Below the pieces are notes generated by a model, which saw nothing but the letters and a program-made list of their open reading frames with translations, did no database searches and was not told the origin of the DNA. Shown piece after piece: positions 57,259-64,000 of a DNA stretch of 64,000 bases; the stretch's first letter is position 1, and the number at the start of each line of letters is the position of its first letter. Position numbers and translations under genes: made by a program. This stretch comes from Vicia villosa (Eukaryota; Streptophyta; Magnoliopsida; Fabales; Fabaceae), in assembly GCF_029867415.1 (NCBI RefSeq), contig NC_081185.1, forward strand, positions 30,084,245 to 30,148,244, given 5' to 3'.

Positions 57259-59976
57259 TGTAACGCCCGGAAAAATAAGTATATGCTTAATTTGGACGTT
57301 TGTGACGTTTATTGGAATTTTACCGTTTTTGGAGTCGTTTCAGTCGGTATTAGTTCGGGATGGCGGACTAATATTTAATTGAAGGTTTTCATATTTTTGG
57401 TACTAGAAATATTATTAAGGTAATATTCGGCGTTTTGGGGTTTTTCTGAGCAATTGAGTTTGGACCGTAAAGTGAGATATTTTGTGTGTGAATAGTAAGT
57501 AGTGGGGGGAGATAGAAAAGAGATAAGAGAGAATAGAAAGAGAGAAAAACCAGAAAGAAGAGAGAAAGAAAAGGAAGAGGAATAGAAGAAGAGCAAAGAT
57601 GGAGAGAAAGTGAAGAAGGGGTTTTTGGAGAAGATGAAGAATCAAACCAAGGTAAGGGGGTGAATCTAGTTTATCTTGAATGTATGACTCTTATAGTCTT
57701 GTTCTTGTTCTTGTTCTTCTTCTTCTTGTTCAATTTCCATAACTTTCTTGTGTGGTCTTTGTTTGATCTATGTTTGTTTGAGTATGATTGTATGATGATT
57801 AAATGATATCCTTGTTGTGTTATGATGATTGATCATGCTTTCTTTTCCATTTCCATGGCTTGATTGAGTTTGAAGAAAATGTTAGGTTTTGAGAAAGATT
57901 GATGAATCAACCATGAAAAGTTTGATGTTAGGTTGTTTTAATGGTATGTATGTGTTGTATTGATGTTATAATTATGTATAGGTGTTAGAGAAATGTTTAT
58001 AAGGGTTTAGTTAGTGGAAATGGTGATTTTAGGGTTTCTACGAAGCTTAGGTCGACCTACACAGAGGTTTGCGTCGACCTGTGCAGCCTAAAAGGCAAAA
58101 ATCTGGGTTTTCTGATGAATGCGTCGACCTATTGGGTCAGCGTGCGCATACCCGAGGGTGGCAGGAGTTCAATGCGTCGACCTATGATTTCCATGCGTCG
58201 ACCTACAACTTTTTTTTTCCATTTTTGGCAGATTTTGTAACGATCGTAACTCTTGAACCGTAACTCCGATTTTGTCGCCGTTCAAAGCGTTGGAAAGCTA
58301 ACGCAATGAACTATACTATGATCTAATAAAATGATTCATAGGATGTAGTCTCCTATTATTTTTATTAGGATCAAGTGATGAAATGTGTAGTATGTTCAAT
58401 TATCCAAACTTTGAAACCTTGTAACTTTTTATCCGTAACTCCATTTTATACGCCGTTCGAAGCGTTAGGAAGCTAGTTAGATGTTCTATATGATGTTATA
58501 GGCTTGGTTAACTTGTGATTGATTGGTTGTAATTGTTGTTGATGAAAACACATAATTGTTTATATGCGCGATATGATTGGTAGATAATCATAGTGCTTGG
58601 TTGCAATTGTTGTTGATGTGTGGATTAACATGAAATCATGTTCGTATGTCTTATGTATTAATGAATGTTCATTCTTGATATGTGAAGATGTTTGGTTGTT
58701 TGTTGTTAACATGATGTGTGGCCTTATGGCAAGTAATTGTTGTTATGAGAATGATGTATTATCATTGTTGAATTGTTGTTATTACAACTTGTTGATGATG
58801 TATTGATGAAGTTGTGGGCCGATGGCCAATATTAATTTGATGTGATGCAATTATGCGATCATTTATGCCAATGTGGCCAGTATGTTTTGACGGTGAATGT
58901 GTGTTGTGTGCTTACTAATGCCTGTGTGGTAATTATGGTGTGATATAATTGATAACGATGTTATTAATTGGTGATGTATCCTTTTGGATAGAATATAAAC
59001 GGTGTAACGTGAGTATGTGACCGTGTTATATTGTTGATGATGTTGTTGTCATATAATAGAGTCATATATTTGCACAGCATAACATTTCAATACGTTAATG
59101 GCGGAATGCTATTAACAGGTGGCCTGAATTGGCAATTATTACCAGTGGGAGCTTAATGCTCGGTAAAAAGGTGTATTTGCCCGAGTGGCAAGAGGTCATC
59201 AGTGGGGGCGAAATGCTCGATGACGGTTAGTCGTAGCTTACTGCTCGACAAAGGTGTATTTTCCTGAGGGAAAGAAGTCCTAGCATAATGCTCGGCAAGG
59301 TGTATTTGTCATAATGACAAGGAGGAGTTTACTCCGGATTTGGTACCACATGCATATGCATAGTCGAGTCTCATTCATCATTGTCTGTCCTTATAATTTA
59401 TGTTATCATTCATGTGTCGCATTACTTATATATCGATTGTGGTTAGATGAGTGGATTACCTTATTGTATGATTCTTGATGATACTTGTTGGCATTACTAT
59501 ATTTGTCATGCTTTTCATTATGAATTATATTCTCACCCTTCTACTGATTTGATGCTTGAGTGGCATCCTGCAGATTAGCCGCTTTGGGAGTCCTTTGGAA
59601 GAGGTAGTTCTCCAATCGGTCTTGTCGGTTGCTCTGATACGTAACACCGGGGAGTCGGGAGTCTGTTGTTATTTATTTGTATATGACTCTTTTGAACATG
59701 TATATGTGATGATGTGCTGATGTGTATTGTAAACACTTTATTTTGGAAAACTCCTCTTTGAGATTGAGAGCTATACGTACATTTTTATGTTCATATCTTC
59801 CGTGTGCTATGTATCGTTTTATAGGCAGGTGTTGTATGATTTTGGCATCGTTGATGGCCGTTTGTTTTCTAGGTGTTTCTTGGTTACTTGGTGTAACATC
59901 CTAATTGTGTTGTATGAAATTTTAATACTCTGATATTTTCTTGCCTAAATGCTTTGGGTAGAATTGGGGTGTTACA
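57259..59976 (+). repeat. 3' LTR of the gypsy-type element
   Basis: Near-identical to 51535-54251. All five GTCGACC motifs (58048-58204) are intact here, whereas the fourth TGCGTCGACC-type site of the 5' LTR reads GTTGACC. Flanked on the right by GTAAT. Confidence 0.95.
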
Positions 59977-60092
59977 GTAATTGCAATCATGGAATGACTT
60001 AAACTTGCCAGGGCTTTATTATCTTACAATGTCAATGAGATAATAATAGGACAATCAATATCAATTCCATACAACATCATTACATTATCAAA

Positions 60093-60125
60093 CTAGTAAG
60101 AGACCCGTGCTGCCGCACGAGTATT
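60093..60125 (-). mobile_element. 3' terminus of a third Helitron, minus orientation
   Basis: On the minus strand: hairpin CTCGTGCGGCAGCACGGGT followed by CTCTTA and CTAG, with a T next to it (60092 is A on the plus strand). The layout matches the termini at 43426 and 50366. The element therefore extends rightwards from here. Its 5' end (TCTAT...) was not found in the window and may lie beyond 64000. Confidence 0.8.
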
Positions 60126-60616
60126 CGAATATTTGATGTAGTTTATTTTGAATAATATGCGTAAATGTCACTCTAAGCAATTTTATTAATGATTATGTAA
60201 ATTATTTATACATGGAAAAAAATCAATTTTATTAATGTTTATTAATGATTATATAAATTAATATAAGGACTCTATTGATAGTGACCCGTGAAATAAATAA
60301 ATTATTAATTTGATTCAAATTTAAGCTTAAATGCACTTTTGAAGAGTGACACAAAAGGATAACACTGTTAGAAACATACACAAATGGAAGAGAGACATTT
60401 ACACTGTTATTGAAATAATTATTTCAGAAGTATTTATGCAGGGAGAAGGACCTGCAGTACTTCATAACAAAGTGAAACCTATGACAATATTTCTATCATT
60501 ATATCATCCTAAGAGTGCTCACGTATATTTTTCCCTTCAACAATCTGCCTCTATTATCACTACCCATGCTAGCCAACCAATCACATAATCGATCCTAATT
60601 GGACAAAATATTGATA
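60126..60616. other. probable Helitron interior, noncoding
   Basis: AT-rich, with a repeated AATTTTATTAATGATTAT-TAAATTA word at 60180-60260. 60342-60425 is the first copy of a direct repeat (see separate entry). No coding assigned. Confidence 0.45.
60342..60425. repeat. direct repeat, copy 1 (partner 61806-61888)
   Basis: AAGAGTGACACAAAAGGATA ... TTGAAATAATTATTT, over 80 bp with essentially one mismatch to 61806-61888, an offset of 1464 bp. The two copies bracket the SDF2 fragment. Confidence 0.92.
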
Positions 60617-61296
60617 CTACTCAACTTGTTTGCTTTCAGTAACAGGAAGATAGACACCTTCAGCTGCCAACCAGATATTGTCAGCGCGCTTTTCACAAAC
60701 ACCACAAACCTAGTTAAATACAATAAATGGCCATCAATAATGATAATTCACTTCCAATATTATACTTGCATAAAAAATAAAATATCAGGATCACTATTAA
60801 AAAAAAACTATGGTAGATGATATCATTATCGACATCATTATTAGTAATGCACGCCAAAAACACAAAAAACTAACATTTAAGTGCCTAACAACAAATGACA
60901 ACTAAAAGCAGCAAGTCAAGTATCCAAAATTTTCTAGGGTATATGACATCGTCTGGACATCGCTGCTGATCTGCAATTCAATAAAATATTTGCGAAAGAC
61001 CAAAGGAAATTTTAAGATTCCAGGTAATTACTCACCTCCTGCTGTCCACCTGCAATCCGATTCTATTTCTTATCATGACTATGTAGATAGCCTGAAGTGT
61101 CAACATGCTGAAGCCGAATCTTTTGATCCTGCTTCCAAGTCTTTCCACTTCCTTCTATAAAAAGCCTAACAAAAATAAAACCAATATAAGCACTTTCTAG
61201 AATATAGTGATCTAGTTATATTATTGTCCATGAAAAACCAAGTTACCTCCAATAGTCCCTAGTGTCAGAATCATTTTCTCCACCAAAGCAGCTGAC
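60617..61296 (-). pseudogene. SDF2: SDF2 (stromal cell-derived factor 2-like, MIR domain) C-terminal gene fragment
   Basis: Three minus-strand exons with good splice borders: 61296-61247 (VSCFGGENDSDTRDYWR), 61165-61036 (IEGSGKTWKQDQKIRLQHVD, then TSGYLHSHDKK, a stop, NRIAGGQQE) and 60710-60617 (VCGVCEKRADNIWLAAEGVY, stop at 60617-60619). They join in phase. SDF2 is an ER-lumen MIR-domain protein working in glycoprotein quality control with HSP40/BiP partners. Missing here are the signal peptide, the first MIR repeat and the C-terminal part of the second. A TAG at 61063-61065 replaces the usual Tyr after HDKK, so this is a pseudogene. It lies downstream of a Helitron 3' end, in the Helitron's orientation, as expected of a captured fragment. 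Confidence 0.88.
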
Positions 61297-61805
61297 CTAT
61301 TTTCAACTCAAAAATATAAGACAAGTTTGAAGAAATACTGAAACACTAAAATGGTTGAAAAGAATGCAAAGAAATCAGAGTGGAAAAATGCATAGGACCT
61401 CTAGGTTTTATAATTGGTCTGATACCACATATAAAGCACCAAATTAGCAAGAGCTGGAGAATAAATTATGGGTTGATTATGCGGCAAAAGATGCATAAAG
61501 CTGATAGTCGTCATTGTTTAGGTTAATGAGTATATGCAATGTAAACACAAGTAAATACAAGAGTTGTTTTATGGTAGATAGACTTTCAAAACTCAATTCT
61601 AGGACTGTTACATGACATGCATGGAAATAAGTTTGGAACATTAACATGTCTACAATGAACGTAAGACAGATGAGATTAAAATAACCCGTCAGTTGGTCAG
61701 TTCAAATGGTTGGAACATAACCCACCAATTCACGGGTTGGTTCAACCTGATTTGAAATGCATTCTAATCAAACCCGCCAATTCATGTAACTAATATACCC
61801 CATTA

Positions 61806-61888
61806 AAGAGTGACACAAAAGGATAACACTGTTAGAAACATACACAAATGGAAGAGAGAAATTTACACTGTTATTGAAATAATTATTT
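61806..61888. repeat. direct repeat, copy 2 (partner 60342-60425)
   Basis: Near-identical to 60342-60425. Here it sits immediately 3' (minus strand) of an exon-like segment ending GTCAAG|GTAAAT, so the repeat begins at what would be an intron 5' end. That suggests this copy is the original and 60342 the duplicate. Confidence 0.9.
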
Positions 61889-62005
61889 ACCTTGACAAGA
61901 AACTCGTCGACTGAAAGCCACAAATCCATTTTTAACAATGCAATCAGAGCAGGGGCAGCAGCTGAACCAAATTCAAGGGTAGAAGTGATGAATTCATAAA
62001 CCTAT
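61889..62005 (-). pseudogene. unrecognised exon-like segment
   Basis: Minus strand, between an acceptor TTCATAG and a donor AAG|GTAAAT, an open frame reads VYEFITSTLEFGSAAAPALI followed by ALLKMDLWLSVDEFLVK. The composition and clean borders look like a real exon. I do not recognise the family. It could be an exon of the host gene from which a Helitron captured sequence, or part of a gene running right to left here. Confidence 0.5.
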
Positions 62006-62228
62006 GAAACTGAAGCTCAAAAAAGTTATTAGTAAAGTTTATAGAAAAATAAAATTACATTAGCTTTTTTACATATCTATTAAAATCACAAAATAAAATA
62101 CTATCTATTGGTAAGCAATACACTGCGTATCAGTGCAAACTATCGGTGCAAACTCAACAGGACATATATTAGTTATATACTAACCTATAATTTAAGAAAC
62201 AATGGCACTTAAAGAACACATAAAATAA

Positions 62229-62295
62229 TCACCATAAGGCTGCACAACAATAGAAACATGAACACCTTCCTCTGCTTCGAACACAAAATTGGCCT
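62229..62295 (-). pseudogene. unrecognised exon-like segment
   Basis: The minus strand reads ANFVFEAEEGVHVSIVVQPYG between a CAG acceptor (about 62295) and a GTGATT donor (about 62232). Same strand and similar character to 61889-62005, and possibly the preceding exon of the same gene. Family not recognised. Confidence 0.45.
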
Positions 62296-62414
62296 GAAAG
62301 ATCAATCAAACAATAATGTCATTAGCACCACGGAAAATTATGCTTCCAAAAGCTTTACATTGAAATCACTCTTCAATAAAAAGTTAGTGTATAATAATAA
62401 CAAAATTTGTATAC

Positions 62415-62590
62415 AATAGTTGGTCAGGTAAAGGTTGACCAAGCCAATTGCCTAGCTAGTATTTTCGGATAATCAGCAACATCCCACGAGAGGAAAGCGG
62501 TAGGGAATCTTAGACAATGGGCGAAAGCCTGATCCAACAATAAGGGCATGTAAAGCTCATGATGTTTGTTGACATCGTGAAGAGTAATGA
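62415..62590 (-). pseudogene. unrecognised open segment
   Basis: On the minus strand an open stretch reads LHDVNKHHELYMPLLLDQAF, then AHCLRFPTAFLSWDVADYPK and ILARQLAWSTFT before a stop. It looks protein-like but no family came to mind, and its relation to the neighbouring exon-like pieces is unknown. Confidence 0.4.
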
Positions 62591-62595
62591 AGAAT

Positions 62596-64000
62596 TGTAA
62601 AATAACAATAGATATTTTTTATAGATAAATGGCATTGGCAAATCTGACTTTAACCCGATCAGCATCAGACAGAGGTCTGGATAAGACTTTCCTATTCAGC
62701 AGTTGGGTAACGAAATCTATCACAAGTAATGGCTCAATAAATGAAGTTGTGAAAGCAAGCATGACATCATTCAATGATAATTCCGCAACGACTATAAAAT
62801 TAATGATAATTCCTCACACCCTGAACCCTCATCTTTTGCCCATTAACACCGAAGGATGTGTTCAATCAATAGGGATGATAGAGATATATGTGTAAAGGAG
62901 GAGATTTTCCAACATCTATTCAGTTCGAAACGTGCAATTCATCCTCATTAATAATTTTGTTGAACTGGATCACATCTTATTGTTTTAGTTCTACTGATGC
63001 AGATGAAATTTTGACTTGTTTGAGAGATGACAAGATAGATTCAGCTCATGTACTTCCAAAGTAGGTCGTTTCTGTATTTATCCTCCCCTTGGTTAGAACA
63101 TTTTTGACAAAGTCTCTTGAAAAGTCTATCTTGATTCTCAACATGGAGGAAACCATTTTTTTACTATAATAAACCTTTTACCAAATCAAAGAAGCTAGCT
63201 AAAAAAAGTTATTCTCCAAATAAACAACTTATGGTATCACAGACAAATTTCAGACCCGTCCATTTTCCAAGCAACTTCACTTTTCTAATGCATTGTACCC
63301 TTCCCGATTAGCGAGGAGATTCGAGCACTGAATGTCATACTAAGTATAACATCAATTATTGTGTAACAATAATATTTAAGTCACAATAGCCTCTATTTAA
63401 GTATTAAATCTGTTACTGTATCCGAACAAAATGGTAGCTAACATACTATACTCATAAAATACAAAGCTTACATATTTACAAACTCTGCTAGTACAGTTTT
63501 CTTACAATACAATTGTAGAATTACAAAGATATTTTGTTTGAGGTGTTAACAACAAATTGCTTAACATAAAGTAGTACCTTCTTTATGTAAAATGATTGCT
63601 TAACATAAATTGCTTACACATTTCTGCAGAACAAACCTGAGAATTATTCCTCACACCCAAATCTTGAAGCACATCATCATATCATTTAAGAGCTTGTTGT
63701 TATCAAATGAAAAATAATAATTAGCCGAGACACTATTCCTGCTAATAAATTTCATCAACTTTAATCACAAAAATATGAACTAACCATCAGATCTGTGCAG
63801 TCAGGTTTGCTACCTGTGATTTTTTTTGGAAAACTGTAAATAGTTGAGTTCAAGGATATCAAAACATGAAAACCAAAACAACATAAAAACTAAAATGACT
63901 GGAAAATCGAGAAGGAACATACCTTGAGTTATTTTCAGCCATGTCGAAGTACAAATCCTGAAAAAACTGAAAAAGAAAAAAGAATCAGAGATTTGGAAGG
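62596..64000. other. mostly noncoding; possible gene start near 63943 (minus)
   Basis: No convincing gene. On the minus strand around 63943-63925 an ATG (MAENNSR) precedes a GTATGT donor and could be the first coding exon of whatever the exon-like pieces at 62005-62295 belong to; this is speculative. A minus-strand KVLSRPLSDADRVKVRFANA stretch (about 62630-62690) is also protein-like. The rest is AT-rich. Confidence 0.3.

Larger units (their letters stand above)
51535..59976 (+). mobile_element. complete Ty3/gypsy-type LTR retrotransposon with degenerate interior
   Basis: LTRs 51535-54251 (2717 bp) and 57259-59976 (2718 bp) start TGTAACGCCCGG and end GGGGTGTTACA. The duplication GTAAT flanks both ends (51530-51534, 59977-59981). 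A PBS (TGGTATCAGAGCAGG, 54256-54270) and a polypurine tract (AAGTGGGGGAGAG, 57245-57257) are present. The interior is only 3007 bp: gag is unrecognisable and pol survives as scattered pieces. By eye the LTRs differ at roughly three dozen positions, a little over 1 percent. It is a young insertion that must have been moved by proteins supplied in trans. Confidence 0.95.

Noticed and set aside
57375..57645. Minus-strand 73- and 76-codon frames
   Set aside because: Present in both gypsy LTRs and made of the purine-rich stretch's complement; LTR sequence, not a gene.
62600..62630. Possible Helitron 5' end (reverse of TCTATAAAAAATATCT)
   Set aside because: Only TCTAT matches and the following pattern differs from the two good 5' ends; not strong enough to close the third Helitron.
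62629..62895. 88-codon plus-strand frame
   Set aside because: No recognisable domain; the opposite strand has a more protein-like reading and neighbouring exon-like pieces.
1..64000. tRNA, rRNA or snRNA genes
   Set aside because: No cloverleaf A/B-box pair or rRNA-like stretch was noticed; PBS sequences resembling tRNA-Met ends belong to retroelements.

Overview
This is a plant nuclear window: spliced genes with GT-AG introns, AT-rich intergenic DNA and dense nested transposons. The repeat types (an Ogre/Tat-type LTR starting TGTCATACCCC, a SIRE/Maximus-type LTR, a chromovirus-like Ty3/gypsy element) fit a legume of the pea/vetch/clover group. That placement rests on remembered repeat families, not on a search.

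The only intact cellular genes are two paralogous BET-family transcription regulators (bromodomain plus NET domain, closest in layout and length to plant GTE8). Copy A lies on the minus strand (CDS 10313-19702, 797 codons) and copy B on the plus strand (CDS 43913-49917, 791 codons). They are head-to-head, about 24.2 kb apart. Both have ten coding exons with matching phases, and seven of the ten have identical lengths. Each copy carries its own in-frame tandem repeat: a 21-residue unit x3 in exon 1 of A, and a roughly 15-19-residue unit x4 in exon 3 of B.

Layout: 1-5308, Ty1/copia element on the minus strand, cut by the window start, inserted in the 5' end of a LINE (5309-5660). 6295-8020, 3' half of a second LINE. 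8732-9542, hAT-like element. 10313-20100, gene A, whose introns hold a foldback MITE, a purine minisatellite, a pure G tract and duplicated segments. 20110-34710, retrotransposon mosaic with a Helitron helicase fragment, a copia-type LTR, a 49-bp minisatellite, and a SIRE-type solo LTR (TSD GTGAC) with an Ogre-type solo LTR nested inside it (TSD CTTGA). 34714-38559, non-autonomous CACTA element (TSD AAA). 39675-43426, complete Helitron carrying fragments of a universal stress protein gene and an RPA-like gene. 43427-49917, gene B, with a TRIM element in intron 5. 50366-51219, short complete Helitron in the opposite orientation. 51535-59976, complete Ty3/gypsy-like element (TSD GTAAT) with 2.7-kb LTRs but only a decayed 3.0-kb interior. 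60093 to the end, a third Helitron 3' terminus followed by minus-strand pieces of an SDF2 (MIR-domain) gene with a stop codon and some unrecognised exon-like segments.

No rRNA, tRNA, CRISPR or prokaryotic signal was seen. The most notable items are the diverged inverted GTE pair, the Helitrons bracketing copy B with their 3' ends facing it, the gene fragments in and next to Helitrons, the young but gutted gypsy element, and a shared GTCGAC palindrome array in the LTRs of two unrelated retrotransposons.
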